The notes: a model not told the origin generated them from the sequence alone. A stretch of 64,000 nt of DNA from Paraburkholderia hiiakae (GCF_904848665.1 NZ_CAJHCQ010000001.1:806001-870000); one strand, 5' to 3'; positions 1 to 8,981 are shown, numbered from the stretch's first letter. Numbers and translations are program-made.

Positions 1-142
1 CATTCACGCCAGGAGGCGGCACCTGCGCGAACGCGCTCGCGCTCGCCAGGAGCGTGGCGGGCAAGAGCGCTGCGAGCGTGACATTGCGAACGATGGAAGA
101 AGGAACGAAAGAAGACGGTTGGCCGGAGGAGAGAAAACGCAT
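1..142 (-). CDS. Secreted protein N-terminus, probably DacC-type D-Ala-D-Ala carboxypeptidase (partial)
   Basis: Only the first 47 codons are inside the window; the gene continues past the left edge. Translation from the ATG whose first base is at 142 gives a Sec signal peptide: a polar start, a hydrophobic core at residues 21-37 and an AFA cleavage site after residue 39, leaving a mature start QVPPPGVN. That mature start resembles DacC-type low-molecular-weight penicillin-binding proteins of Burkholderia, periplasmic enzymes that remove the terminal D-Ala of peptidoglycan pentapeptide. This assignment is from memory of the family; the catalytic SxxK, SxN and KTG motifs would lie outside the window. 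A different frame in the same place is open but has no sensible composition. Confidence 0.55.
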   Translation of the reverse strand, partial: MRFLSSGQPSSFVPSSIVRNVTLAALLPATLLASASAFAQVPPPGVN

Positions 143-379
143 AGGTTCAGGTCGGGCTGAATGGGGACGGGATGAGCGTAGCGCGCCATGCGGCGCACGG
201 TCGGAGAAAGCCGGAATGCGGGTGCCGTGCACGCGCCGATCGCAGCGCAGCAAGCACAAAATTGGCGAACATTATACGCGCCACGTCGTGGCGAATTTTC
301 GCGATGTCACACGTTTGCGCATACCTGTCGTGCATTTTTCGCGCATTTCTCTCGCCGTACGCCAGTGACTGACGGCTTG

Positions 380-420
380 CATCGGGCCCCGAAAGATAGA
401 CGAAACATCGGGGCCCGATG
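380..420. repeat. Perfect 13-bp inverted repeat downstream of the hydrolase gene
   Basis: CATCGGGCCCCGA at 380-392 pairs perfectly with 408-420 across a 15-base loop. It starts 12 bases past the stop codon of the minus-strand hydrolase. There is no T run on either strand, so it would be a hairpin that could stabilise the 3' end or act as a weak terminator, not a canonical intrinsic terminator. The rest of the gap back to the secreted-protein gene shows no other feature. Confidence 0.6.
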
Positions 421-431
421 CGAATGAAATA

Positions 432-1064
432 TCAGCGCCAGGCTTCGACGATGATGCGCTTCAGGATATGCAGCTTGCGATGCAGGAAGTGTTCTGCCCC
501 CGGAATCACGACGATCGGCAATTCCTGCGGGCGCGCCCATTCGTACACCGAGACAATGGGCACGGTGTCGTCGAGTTCGCCGTGGATCACGAGCGTGTCG
601 TCGCGCACCGGCGCGACTTCCCAACGGCTTGCAGCGGTGCCGACGAACACCATGCGCTCGATCGCGCCGCCGGCTTCCAGATAGCGCTTCGCAACGTGCG
701 AAAGCACGAAGGTGCCGAAGGAAAAGCCCGCGAGCACGAGCGGCACGTCGGCCTGGCCCGGTTGCGCGCGCATATACGCGAGCAGTTCGAGCAGATCGTC
801 CTGCTCGCCGATGCCGTCGTCGTGCGTGCCCGCCGTTTCGCCGACGCCGCGAAAGTTCGAGCGATATGTCGTGTAGCCGAGTTGCACCAGCGTGCGTGCG
901 AGCGTTTGCGCGACCTTGTTGTCCATCGTGCCGCCAAAGAGCGGATGCGGATGCGCGACGAGCGCAATGCCGCGCGGCGTCGTGCCTGCGTCGGGCAAGT
1001 CGAGCGCGCATTCGATCTTGCCGACGGGACCGTCGATCTGGAATTTTTGTGTCTGGGCGTTCAT
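432..1064 (-). CDS. Alpha/beta hydrolase (dienelactone-hydrolase-like)
   Basis: A 210-residue soluble protein with a complete small alpha/beta-hydrolase core. HPHPLFGG near residue 38 supplies the oxyanion region, GFSFG at 113-117 is the nucleophile elbow with Ser115, GELDDTVP around 162-169 gives the acid (Asp165 or Asp166), and H192 in PGAEHF is the base. Proteins of this family are cytoplasmic esterases or peptidases of unknown substrate. It lies downstream of the ferredoxin gene on the same strand with a 36-bp gap, so co-transcription is likely. The physiological substrate cannot be read from sequence. Confidence 0.9.
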   Translation of the reverse strand: MNAQTQKFQIDGPVGKIECALDLPDAGTTPRGIALVAHPHPLFGGTMDNKVAQTLARTLVQLGYTTYRSNFRGVGETAGTHDDGIGEQDDLLELLAYMRAQPGQADVPLVLAGFSFGTFVLSHVAKRYLEAGGAIERMVFVGTAASRWEVAPVRDDTLVIHGELDDTVPIVSVYEWARPQELPIVVIPGAEHFLHRKLHILKRIIVEAWR

Positions 1065-1100
1065 CGTGCGGCAGTCCTTATTGGCCGTGCATTGGGTCGA

Positions 1101-1427
1101 TCAGCGATCGATTTTCAGGCGCTCGACCACCTGCCCGTTCTGCAGATGCGAGACGACGATTTCGTCGATGTCGCTCTCGTCGATATACGTGTACCACGTG
1201 CCTTCCGGATACACGACGACGGCCGGGCCCTCCTCGCAGCGGTCGAGGCAACCCGCCTTGTTGATGCGCACCTGTCCCGGCCCTGCGAGGCCAAGCTGCT
1301 TCACGCGCTTTTTCGCGTACTCCTGCATGGCTTGCGCATTGCAATTCGCGCAGCTCGGGCGGTCCGCGCCTGGGTCGCGCTGGTTCAGGCAGAAAAAGAC
1401 GTGGTACTTGTAGAACGAATCGGTCAT
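1101..1427 (-). CDS. Thioredoxin-like [2Fe-2S] ferredoxin
   Basis: A 108-residue protein with the Shethna-type ferredoxin cysteine pattern: Cys13, Cys26, Cys29 and, in AGCLDRC, Cys60 and Cys64. The C-x12-C plus C-x3-C spacing is that of thioredoxin-fold [2Fe-2S] ferredoxins. These are one-electron carriers in the cytoplasm; the redox partner is unknown. The ATG at 1427 was chosen because the protein then begins MTDSFYKYHVFFC, the usual start of this family. A longer upstream reading is low-complexity Arg/Ala and implausible. The gene sits between a VanZ protein and a hydrolase, both on the same strand. Confidence 0.92.
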   Translation of the reverse strand: MTDSFYKYHVFFCLNQRDPGADRPSCANCNAQAMQEYAKKRVKQLGLAGPGQVRINKAGCLDRCEEGPAVVVYPEGTWYTYIDESDIDEIVVSHLQNGQVVERLKIDR

Positions 1428-1591
1428 GGCGTGGGGCACCGGTGAGTGTCGTGCAGTGAGCGCAGGCTTGCTGAAAGCGTGTGGCCCGCCAGAGGCATTG
1501 CATGCATTGCGTGTGCGCGGGCGTGGCTGCGCGGCGATCCGGTCGATTATAGCGAGCGCGGCGTGAACGCTCAGGCGAGCGCCGCGCGTCC

Positions 1592-2971
1592 TCACGCGTC
1601 GTGGCGAGCGCGCTTCGCGGCCCGGCGCGCGCGCCGCACGAGCCACGCGCGTTCGAGCGAGAACGCAGTCCACGCGAGCGCGGCCCAGGGCCACGTCCAT
1701 GCGAGCCAGCGCGCGAGGCCGTTGAAGTGCAAATAGCGGCCCTGCCGCCAATCCGCGAGCACGACGTCGAAATACGGGTTCACGGGCAGCACATTCACGA
1801 ACACGAGGGCCACAGCGAGCGCAAGCGTCGCCGCCGCAGCGCGCACAGCGCGCGGCAGACGCAATGCAAGAAACGCGAGCAACGTGCCCCACACGAGGCC
1901 CGCAAGCGCCCCCGGTGTCGCCCAGTCGAAGATGAGCCCGCTTTGCGACTGCAGAAAGGTCGCGCCCACCTTGACGATGAGCGTCACCGCAATGAGCGCG
2001 ATGACGAGCCGCGCGCGCGGCGCGCGCGCTCGCATGGGGAGCGTCGCGAACGCCGCTGCGCCGAACAGGTTGAGCGTCGTGACGATCGCTTCCCAGCCGC
2101 TATCGGGCAGGCGCGCGGCGAGCATGTCGGGCAGCGTGCGCAGATGCCAGGCGGCGGGCGTCCAGGCGAGCACGACGTCCTGCATCGAGCCGTCGAGGCG
2201 CAGCCACAGCGCGCGCGCCCACTCACCCAGGCCAAAGAGCCGCGGCGTGGGGTACATCGTCGCGAACGGCCAGAGCGCCGCGAGCACCATCAAGACGGCC
2301 GCGTCGCGCTCGAACCAGCGAAAGCGCAGGCGGCGCAGGAAGCCGCGCTCTAGTAGCGCGCCGGTGGCGGGCGCCGCCACGAGCGCGCCGAGCAATGCGC
2401 CGAGTGCATTCGAGGCGAGATCGAGATTGGACGCCACGCGCGTGGGCAGCCAGGTCTGCACGGCCTCCATCACGCCCGAGAGCAGCGTGCCCGCAACCGC
2501 GGCGAGCAGCACCGCGCGCAAGCCTCGCCAGCGCGGCCACGCGGCAAGCACGACGAGCGCGCCGAACGGCATGTAGCCGAGCACGTTGGTGACGATGTCG
2601 AAAACTGTCCAGTAGCGCGGCCACGGATCGCCGAGATAGGCGAAGGGACCCAGGCCGAGCGAGCGCCAGCCGGAGAACGGATACCACGAGCCGTAGACGA
2701 TCAGCGCCGTGTAAAGCGCGAGCGACTGGCGCGAGAGCGTCGAGGCCAGGCGCGGCAGGGGCTCGCGGGTGGCGGTCGGCGGTGGGGGTGTCGATGGCGT
2801 CGCGGGCGCGGGTGTAGCAGCGTCAGCGCGCGGAGCGGGCGTGTCGCCGCTGGCGATCGCGCCGCGCTCGTCGCCTGCGCTCTGACCACTGCTTTGGCCA
2901 CCCTCGTCGCCGTCCGTCGCGCGCCGCCCGCCATGCGGGGCACGCAGCCGGAGCCGTCCCGCTTCGATCAT
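1592..2971 (-). CDS. VanZ-family membrane protein
   Basis: A 459-residue integral membrane protein. The first 75 residues are a Pro/Ala/Thr-rich, probably cytoplasmic, low-complexity stretch. A VanZ-like domain follows, with DIVTNVLGYMPFG near residue 125 and NLDLASNALGALLG near 185. Several further hydrophobic segments run to a basic C-terminus (RRARRAAKRARHDA). VanZ proteins are linked to glycopeptide/teicoplanin resistance in Gram-positives, but in Proteobacteria their role is not established. It follows the Mla-like lipid transporter genes by 81 bp on the same strand, which suggests an envelope role (inference). AGGA eight bases before the ATG supports the start. Confidence 0.85.
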   Translation of the reverse strand: MIEAGRLRLRAPHGGRRATDGDEGGQSSGQSAGDERGAIASGDTPAPRADAATPAPATPSTPPPPTATREPLPRLASTLSRQSLALYTALIVYGSWYPFSGWRSLGLGPFAYLGDPWPRYWTVFDIVTNVLGYMPFGALVVLAAWPRWRGLRAVLLAAVAGTLLSGVMEAVQTWLPTRVASNLDLASNALGALLGALVAAPATGALLERGFLRRLRFRWFERDAAVLMVLAALWPFATMYPTPRLFGLGEWARALWLRLDGSMQDVVLAWTPAAWHLRTLPDMLAARLPDSGWEAIVTTLNLFGAAAFATLPMRARAPRARLVIALIAVTLIVKVGATFLQSQSGLIFDWATPGALAGLVWGTLLAFLALRLPRAVRAAAATLALAVALVFVNVLPVNPYFDVVLADWRQGRYLHFNGLARWLAWTWPWAALAWTAFSLERAWLVRRARRAAKRARHDA

Positions 2972-3052
2972 GCCGCTATCCTGCCCTTGCCCCCAATGCC
3001 GCGCCGCGCGCCGCCATCGCGCAGCGCCGGTATGCGCCCCTCAATGTGCCGC

Positions 3053-3730
3053 TCAAGGCGTGCCCGCGAAGGACTGCGTGCTCAGCCACGCGCCCAGCTG
3101 GTTCGCAAAATCGTCGCTGGCTGCCTGCAACGCATGCACGCCGCCTGCGGCGTCCGGCGTGGCCGCCGGTGCGCGCGTGGCGAACGAGCGCTGCGCCAGC
3201 ACCTTGCCGCCCTGCATGAGCGTTGCGCGCGCGGCCAGTACGCCTGCGCTTTGCGTCGGGCTCTCAAATACCTGTTCGAACTCATACAGTTCGACCTTGA
3301 GCACCGGCGCCTGCACGGCGTCCCCGCCCGCGAGCACCGTCGCATAGGCGCCAAGCGACGTGCGCAGGCGCTCCGTGAGCAACCGCGCGGGCGACATCAT
3401 CCAGCGGCTGTTCGCGTAGCGCGCCGTGCGCTGAGAGTCGAAACTCATCCGGTAGAGGATGCCGTCGTTGTCGAGCGGCGGTGGCGCGTTGACCGCGAGC
3501 ACTTTCAGCAGCGGCTTGGCGCCTGACGCGGCGGGAGCGGCTTGAGCACCCTGAGCACCCTGCGCCTCCTGCGACGACTGCAGCCCGAGGTCGTAGCGAA
3601 CATCGTTGATCGAACCCGGATTGCCCGCGCAAGCGGCCAGAAGCGCACCGAGCGCAAGCGCCGCCAGCCAGGCTGAGCCGGCCGCTGCGGCGCGTTGCAT
3701 CGATCGTGGCAGGCGTGATGTGCGTGACAT
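3053..3730 (-). CDS. ABC-type transport auxiliary lipoprotein (PqiC/DUF330-like)
   Basis: A 225-residue lipoprotein. A basic start and hydrophobic stretch end in the lipobox LAAC with Cys34 as the lipidated residue. The mature part fits the ABC-transport auxiliary component family, periplasmic lipoproteins that accompany MCE-type lipid transporters. The start at 3730 has a good Shine-Dalgarno (AAGGA, followed by AACGCA); an in-frame ATG 16 codons upstream would bury the signal. It lies 87 bp after the MCE gene and is the fourth gene of the transporter operon. Lack of Asp at position +2 suggests outer-membrane sorting (inference). Confidence 0.88.
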   Translation of the reverse strand: MSRTSRLPRSMQRAAAAGSAWLAALALGALLAACAGNPGSINDVRYDLGLQSSQEAQGAQGAQAAPAASGAKPLLKVLAVNAPPPLDNDGILYRMSFDSQRTARYANSRWMMSPARLLTERLRTSLGAYATVLAGGDAVQAPVLKVELYEFEQVFESPTQSAGVLAARATLMQGGKVLAQRSFATRAPAATPDAAGGVHALQAASDDFANQLGAWLSTQSFAGTP

Positions 3731-3817
3731 TGCGTTTCCTTCTTTGGCGCGCGGCGGATGCGCCGCGCGTAAGTGCATCGAATGGTGTCGCGTACGGCCG
3801 TAAGACTGTGGCGCGGA

Positions 3818-4783
3818 CTACCTCGCCCCCGCAGCGGACGGCCACGCAAAGCCCGGCTCGCCGGGCCCGGGCGCGGGCTGCGGCGCGCCGCCGAACAGCA
3901 CACTGCGCGGGCTCGTGCTGAAGGTGCCCGCCGCGCGGTCCACGGCGCGCATGGCCGAGCGCACGTCGTCGGTGAGCGAATCGACGCGTGGCAGCGTGTC
4001 GTAGCCCACGCGCGCCGAAAGGTCCTGAATCGAGACATCGATCGAGCTGAGCGCCGCGCCCGCTTGGGCCGCCGCCGTGCCGGCCTTGTTCAGGTTGGTC
4101 TGGAACGGGCCATCCGGACGGTTCATGCTGGTGATGAGCGTGTTGGTCGATTGCAGCGTGTGCTGCAGCTCGGTCACCGCGCCGGGCAGTTGCTTCGTGG
4201 TGGGCTGGAGCTGCTGGGCGAGCACGTTCACGCTGCTCGCGGCCTGCTGCAGGCTGCTCACGGCCTGCATCACCTGCTTGCGGTTGTCTTCGGAGAGCAT
4301 TGCGTCGATGTCGCTGGCGATGTTGTCGAGCTTGCGCAGGAGCGCGTCGCCGCGGCGCTGGAGCTGGTCGAGCAGGCCCGGGCGCAGCGGCAGCTCGGCC
4401 ACATGCGCCGCGTTCGAATGCAGCGGCGAGAGGTCCACGCCGTTGTCGTCGAGTTGCACGAAGGCGATGCCCGTCACGCCCTGCAGCGCGAGCGAGCCGA
4501 AGGTGGAGCGCGTCATCGGCGCCTTCTGGTCGACGAGAATGCGAATGCGGATCTGGCCCGGATGCTGGGTATCGAACTTGATCGACTGCACCTTGCCCAC
4601 GTCGATACCGCGAAAGCGCACCGCCGCATCCTGATACAGGCCCGTCACACTCGAGCGCGAGATGAGGTCGTACGGCACGCGCACGGTGTGGTCAGCGCTG
4701 AAGAAGATGACGACAAGCGCGATCACGATGAGCAGACCTATCGTGAACATGCCCGCCCAGAACGCATGCGGTTTGTTTTCCAT
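3818..4783 (-). CDS. MlaD/MCE-domain protein of a lipid ABC transporter
   Basis: A 321-residue protein with one N-terminal transmembrane helix (about residues 9-29) followed by a single MCE domain (about 38-115, with SSVTGLYQDAAVRFRGIDVG) and a long helical C-terminal region. MCE proteins assemble into rings that carry phospholipid between the membranes and dock on the MlaE/MlaF permease-ATPase. At 321 residues it is longer than E. coli MlaD (about 180), so it is closer to the Burkholderiales MCE-ABC systems that pair with an auxiliary lipoprotein. It follows the ATPase gene by 82 bp and precedes the lipoprotein gene. Confidence 0.9.
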   Translation of the reverse strand: MENKPHAFWAGMFTIGLLIVIALVVIFFSADHTVRVPYDLISRSSVTGLYQDAAVRFRGIDVGKVQSIKFDTQHPGQIRIRILVDQKAPMTRSTFGSLALQGVTGIAFVQLDDNGVDLSPLHSNAAHVAELPLRPGLLDQLQRRGDALLRKLDNIASDIDAMLSEDNRKQVMQAVSSLQQAASSVNVLAQQLQPTTKQLPGAVTELQHTLQSTNTLITSMNRPDGPFQTNLNKAGTAAAQAGAALSSIDVSIQDLSARVGYDTLPRVDSLTDDVRSAMRAVDRAAGTFSTSPRSVLFGGAPQPAPGPGEPGFAWPSAAGAR

Positions 4784-4865
4784 CTTCAGATTCCTTCTTT
4801 GGCGGCCGCGAGGCGCTGGTTAAGCCGGTTGAGCCGGTCAAGCCGGATACAGGCGTGCGTGGCCC

Positions 4866-5801
4866 CTACCACGGCTTGTACCCCACGGCTGCGGGGGCGA
4901 GCGCCGCCGGCGGCAGCTTCGCGCGCCGATCGGGCGGCAGCGCCTGGAGCGCGCGGCGACCGCGCATGCCCAGGAAGTACTCGCGGATAAACGGATGATC
5001 GACGCTCGCCGCTTCCTCCACGGGCGCCGCCACGAGCACCCTGCGCTCGGCGAGCACGGCCACGCGCGTAGAGAGCGCGACCATGGCGTCGAGGTCGTGC
5101 GTGACGAGCACGACGGTGAGCCCAAGGGCCCGATGCAGCATGCTGATGAGCTCCACCACTTCGTCGGACGAGCGCGGGTCGAGTCCGGCCGTGGGCTCGT
5201 CGAGAAAGAGCAGCTCCGGCTCCAGCACGATCGCGCGCGCGAGGCCCACGCGCTTGATCATGCCGCCCGAGAGCGCGGCCGGCATTTTCGAGGCGTGCTT
5301 GCACGGCAGCCCGACCATTTCGAGCTTGAGCATCACGATGTCGCGCAGCAGCGCGGTCGGCACCTTGCCAAGCTCGCGCACCGGCTGGGCGATGTTGTCG
5401 AACACCGTGAGCGACGAAAACAGCGCGCCTTGCTGGAACAGCATGCCGGTGCGCGTGCGCATCAGGCGGGCGTGTTCGGGGTCGATGGTCGAGATGTTTT
5501 CGCCAAACATCTTGATGGTGCCCGAGGTCGGCTTTTCGAGCCCGAGGATCTGGCGTACGAGCGTGGTCTTGCCGGAGCCCGAGCCGCCCACGAGCGTGAC
5601 GATCTCGCCGCGGCGAATTTCGAGGTTCAGATGCTGGTGGACGATGTTGCGCCCGTAGCGCTTCGAGAGGTTATGGACCTCGATCACCGGCTCGCCGATG
5701 GTCGGCAGCGGCAGATCCTGCGCGACCTCCTTCAGCGGCGTGGTCATCGTGCCGGTCGTTTTCGTCTCGATCGTCGTTACCGTCGTGCCAGTCGTGCTCA
5801 T
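4866..5801 (-). CDS. MlaF-like ABC transporter ATP-binding protein
   Basis: A 311-residue ABC ATPase. After a Thr-rich lead of about 35 residues come Walker A (GGSGSGKTT, residues 72-80), the signature LSGGM (177-181), Walker B (LLFLDEP, 197-203) and the switch histidine in VTHDLDA. The C-terminal extension is about 45 residues. It would energise the neighbouring permease in lipid transport across the envelope. The start codon at 5801 overlaps the stop of the permease gene (ATGA), implying translational coupling. The same frame is open far upstream through the permease gene, but that portion is an Arg/Ala/His-rich shadow. Confidence 0.93.
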   Translation of the reverse strand: MSTTGTTVTTIETKTTGTMTTPLKEVAQDLPLPTIGEPVIEVHNLSKRYGRNIVHQHLNLEIRRGEIVTLVGGSGSGKTTLVRQILGLEKPTSGTIKMFGENISTIDPEHARLMRTRTGMLFQQGALFSSLTVFDNIAQPVRELGKVPTALLRDIVMLKLEMVGLPCKHASKMPAALSGGMIKRVGLARAIVLEPELLFLDEPTAGLDPRSSDEVVELISMLHRALGLTVVLVTHDLDAMVALSTRVAVLAERRVLVAAPVEEAASVDHPFIREYFLGMRGRRALQALPPDRRAKLPPAALAPAAVGYKPW

Positions 5802-6931
5802 GAAAGCCCCACGTTCTGGAACAGGATCGCGAACACGGCGTCGGCGAGGATCACGATCGTGATCGACGTGACGACCGACGTGGTCGTGCCCTCGCCCAGG
5901 CTCTGCGAGTTCGCCTTGATGCGAAAGCCGAAGTGACAGCCCACGATCGCCACCAACATGCCGAACGCCACCCCTTTGCCGAGGCCGATCCACACGTTGG
6001 CGATCGGCACGACGCTGGGCAACGAGCGCATGAACCACGAAATGTCGATGCCCAGTACGATCTTCGCCGCGATCGCGCCGCCTAGCAACGCAATGATGTC
6101 GGTCCAGATCACAAGCAGCGGCATGGCGACGCCGAGCGCGATAACGCGCGGCAGGATGAGCCGCAGGCCGTGCGAGATGCCCATCACGCGCATGGCGTCG
6201 AGTTCTTCGGTTACGCGCATCACGCCGATCTGCGCGGTGATGGCCGAGCCCGAGCGCCCCGCCACGAGAATCGCCGAGAGCACAGGCCCCAGTTCGCGGA
6301 TCACCGCGAGACCCAGAATGTTGACGATGAACTGGTTCGCGCCGAAGAGGCGCAATTGCTGCGCCGAGAGGTACGACAGCACGATGCCGATCAGAAACGC
6401 GACGAGCGCCGTGATGGGCAGCGCGCGCGCGCCGGCGTTGTAAATGTTCGCCGAAATCTCGATCCATGGCGTGACCTTGGGCTTGCGTAACACCAGCAGC
6501 AAGTCGAGGATCACGCGCCCGAACATGGCGATACCGCCATACAGGTGGTCGAAGAACGAGAAGATCGCGAGGCCGAGCTGCGTGACCGGGTCGATGCGCA
6601 CGACGCGCTCCGCCGGCTCGCGCACGGAATCGAGCAGCGCGATGCGCTCGAAGATGTCGCGCTGCGTTTGCGTGAGGTCGACGAGATCGGCGGGCAGCTT
6701 GTGGCCCCAGGCGCGCCAGAGCGCCTGACCGCCCACGTGGTCCATGCGCTCCACGCGCGACAGATCCCAAACGCCTACCCGCTCTTCGGCGAGCGCCCGC
6801 AGACGCCCGGCCGCGCCGCCCTGGTCGCGGTCGCGCGCGAGCGCGAGCGCCGTCCACTGGCCAGACAGGCGCACGGTCTTTCCGTGGGTGCCGGCCGAGA
6901 CTTCAAGGCCGGGCGGCGTCTCTTGATTCAA
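5798..6931 (-). CDS. MlaE-like ABC permease with N-terminal STAS domain
   Basis: A 377-residue permease. Residues 1-110 form a STAS-like domain (VRLSGQWTALALARD, then VWDLSRVERMDHVGGQAL), and about 120-377 form the MlaE permease with five to six membrane segments. In E. coli the STAS subunit MlaB is separate; here it is fused to the permease, a known arrangement in other Proteobacteria. It is the first gene of the operon permease, ATPase, MCE protein, lipoprotein, VanZ. The upstream gap holds the phased TGTGG arrays and would contain its promoter. Confidence 0.92.
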   Translation of the reverse strand: MNQETPPGLEVSAGTHGKTVRLSGQWTALALARDRDQGGAAGRLRALAEERVGVWDLSRVERMDHVGGQALWRAWGHKLPADLVDLTQTQRDIFERIALLDSVREPAERVVRIDPVTQLGLAIFSFFDHLYGGIAMFGRVILDLLLVLRKPKVTPWIEISANIYNAGARALPITALVAFLIGIVLSYLSAQQLRLFGANQFIVNILGLAVIRELGPVLSAILVAGRSGSAITAQIGVMRVTEELDAMRVMGISHGLRLILPRVIALGVAMPLLVIWTDIIALLGGAIAAKIVLGIDISWFMRSLPSVVPIANVWIGLGKGVAFGMLVAIVGCHFGFRIKANSQSLGEGTTTSVVTSITIVILADAVFAILFQNVGLS

Positions 6932-7030
6932 GGGTAAGCACTCGACGGGCAGGGTGAGCGAACATTGTAGCGAACGCGCCCCGTTTCGTCGGTCCGAAAG
7001 CGCATGGCCGGCATTCAGACTCGGGGCGAA

Positions 7031-7205
7031 CTGTGGACAACTCTCTGGATAACTTGTGAACTGCCTGTGGGCGGCCTGTGAATTGCCTAAAGATTAAGCA
7101 AATTGCGCGGAAATCGGCGGCGAGATGATCATCTTCGGGCACCCTGGGTCCTGTGGATGATTCGGTGGATAACCTGTGGGCTGCCTGTGGGCGGCTTGTG
7201 GATAC
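7031..7205. repeat. Two 120-bp-spaced arrays of helically phased TGTGG / DnaA-box-like motifs
   Basis: A 50-bp unit at 7031-7080 recurs at 7151-7200 with about 41 of 50 bases identical. Each copy contains five TGTGR-type cores spaced 12, 11, 11 and 11 bases apart: 7032, 7044, 7055, 7066 and 7077, then 7152, 7164, 7175, 7186 and 7197. Several cores extend to DnaA-box-like sequence, for example TCTGGATAA at 7044 and GGTGGATAA at 7164, the complements of TTATCCA-type boxes. An AT-richer stretch (7081-7105) lies between the arrays. The site sits in the divergent gap between the lipid-transporter operon and birA. This could be a DnaA or other protein binding cluster. Confidence 0.7.
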
Positions 7206-7272
7206 CCCGCATTTTGGGTCGAAACCGGCGTTGCGTCCTGCTGTTCACGCCCCAGCCACTACAATATGAGAC

Positions 7273-8184
7273 ATGAATGCGACGCCCCCCACCCCCGATA
7301 CTCCGAGCGCCGGCGACTGGCGCATCGACCGCAACCGCGCGATCACGCTGTTCGGCCCGGCCGCGCACGACTGGCCCATCGAAATCGTCGAGGAAACCGG
7401 CTCGACCAACGCCGACCTCATGGCGCACCTGAAGGCGCTGCCGCAAAAGCGCGACGCGCTCGCGCGCCCGATCGTGCGCGTGGCCTATCTGCAAACGGCC
7501 GGCCGCGGCCGGCGCGGCCGCACCTGGGTCGCGCAGCCTGGCGACGCGCTGCTGTTCTCGATCGGCTGCGTGCTGCCGCGCCCGATCGAAGGGCTTGCGG
7601 GCTTGAGCCTCGCCATCGGCGCGGCGCTGGTGGACGGCCTGCGCACGCTGCCCGTGACCGCGCCGGGGCAAATCGCGCTCAAGTGGCCCAATGACGTGCT
7701 GCTCGAAGGTGACAAGCTGGTGGGGATTCTCGTGGAGACGGCCTGGACGACCGCCGACGCCACGGCGGTCGTGATCGGCATCGGCACGAACGTGCGCGGC
7801 GAAGACGCCCTCGCCGCCAAGGTCGAGGCGCTCAACGCCGCCCGCGGCAGCGCAGCGATCGTGCCCGGCACGACGCCCACGGCGCTCTCGCGTGCGTGGC
7901 CGAACGCCAACCTCACCGACACGCTCGCCGCCGAACTCAACGCGCTCGAAGCCGCACTGCAACGCTTTGGCGCCGCGGGCTTTGCGCCCTTCCAGGCACG
8001 CTGGAACGCGTGCCACGCGTACGCGGGCCGCGAGGTCGCCATCTACGAGCAAGGCAAGGAACTGCTGCGCGGCACAGCGGCCGGCGTGGACGAGCTCGGC
8101 CAGTTGCTCGTCGATACGCCGAACGGGCGCGAGACCGTCACGGCGGGCGACGTATCGCTGCGGCTCGCGGACAGCGGCGCATGA
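7273..8184 (+). CDS. birA: Biotin-[acetyl-CoA carboxylase] ligase
   Basis: A 303-residue enzyme that activates biotin with ATP and attaches it to the biotin carboxyl carrier protein of acetyl-CoA carboxylase. Visible motifs are the biotinyl-AMP loop GRGRRG (77-82), KWPND (137-141) and GIGTNV (169-174), with a C-terminal SH3-like domain. There is no N-terminal winged helix, so it is a monofunctional ligase and cannot repress biotin genes as E. coli BirA does. A TACAAT -10-like box at 7260-7265 lies only eight bases before the ATG, which would make the transcript nearly leaderless (weak inference). The stop overlaps the coaX start. Confidence 0.95.
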   Translation: MNATPPTPDTPSAGDWRIDRNRAITLFGPAAHDWPIEIVEETGSTNADLMAHLKALPQKRDALARPIVRVAYLQTAGRGRRGRTWVAQPGDALLFSIGCVLPRPIEGLAGLSLAIGAALVDGLRTLPVTAPGQIALKWPNDVLLEGDKLVGILVETAWTTADATAVVIGIGTNVRGEDALAAKVEALNAARGSAAIVPGTTPTALSRAWPNANLTDTLAAELNALEAALQRFGAAGFAPFQARWNACHAYAGREVAIYEQGKELLRGTAAGVDELGQLLVDTPNGRETVTAGDVSLRLADSGA

Positions 8185-8981
8185 GCCGCGGCCCCTTACT
8201 CCTGATCGACGCAGGCAACAGCCGGATCAAATGGGCGCTCGTCGCGCCGGACGGGTCGCGCCTGCACGCGGGCGCGATGGATCATGTGCGCGATGACGGC
8301 GCGCAATCCACGCGCGCCGCTCGTGAAGCCGGGTGGGAGGAATGGGCGGCGCTGCCCCGGCCCGCTGGCGCGTGGATCTCGAACGTCGCGGGCGCGGCGG
8401 TCGGCGAGCGGCTCGACGCGCTGGTCGAGGCGCACTGGCCGGGCCTCTCACGCACCGTCGTGCGGGCCTGCGCGCAGCAATGCGGCGTGACGAACAGCTA
8501 TGCCACGCCCGACGCGCTCGGCAGCGACCGCTGGGCCGGCATGATCGGCGCACACGCTGCGTATCCGGGCGAACCGCTCCTGATCGCGACATTCGGCACG
8601 GCCACCACGCTCGAAGCCCTGCGCGCCGACGGCACATTCGTGGGCGGCATGATCGCGCCGGGCTTCACGCTCATGATGCGCTCGCTCGGCGAGCACACCG
8701 CGCAACTGCCCGTGGTCGCCGGCGGCATGGCGAATGCTGCCCACCCGGGCATTGCCTTCGCCACCGACACGCGAAGCTCGATCTCGGCGGGCTGTGCGCT
8801 CGCGCAGGCGGCACTCGTCGAGCGCGCCTTGGCCGATTTACAGGACGCGTGGAGAATCCCGGTGCGGCTCGTGGTGAGCGGCGGCGCCGCGGCCGAAGTG
8901 ACAGCGGCGCTCAAGGTGCCCCATACTCGCCACGATGCACTGGTGCTTGCGGGCCTGGCGCTCATCGCCGCGCAGTGCTGA
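8181..8981 (+). CDS. coaX: Type III pantothenate kinase
   Basis: A 266-residue cytoplasmic kinase that makes 4'-phosphopantothenate, the first step of coenzyme A synthesis. The N-terminal DAGNSRIKW around residues 10-18 is the type III nucleotide-binding motif, followed by GSDRWAG and the ATFGTATT motif of the ASKHA fold. The chosen ATG overlaps the birA stop (ATGA), so biotin-ligase and CoA genes are translationally coupled. Pairing birA with coaX is common in Betaproteobacteria. A longer reading upstream in the same frame passes through birA and is a shadow. Confidence 0.95.
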   Translation: MSRGPLLLIDAGNSRIKWALVAPDGSRLHAGAMDHVRDDGAQSTRAAREAGWEEWAALPRPAGAWISNVAGAAVGERLDALVEAHWPGLSRTVVRACAQQCGVTNSYATPDALGSDRWAGMIGAHAAYPGEPLLIATFGTATTLEALRADGTFVGGMIAPGFTLMMRSLGEHTAQLPVVAGGMANAAHPGIAFATDTRSSISAGCALAQAALVERALADLQDAWRIPVRLVVSGGAAAEVTAALKVPHTRHDALVLAGLALIAAQC

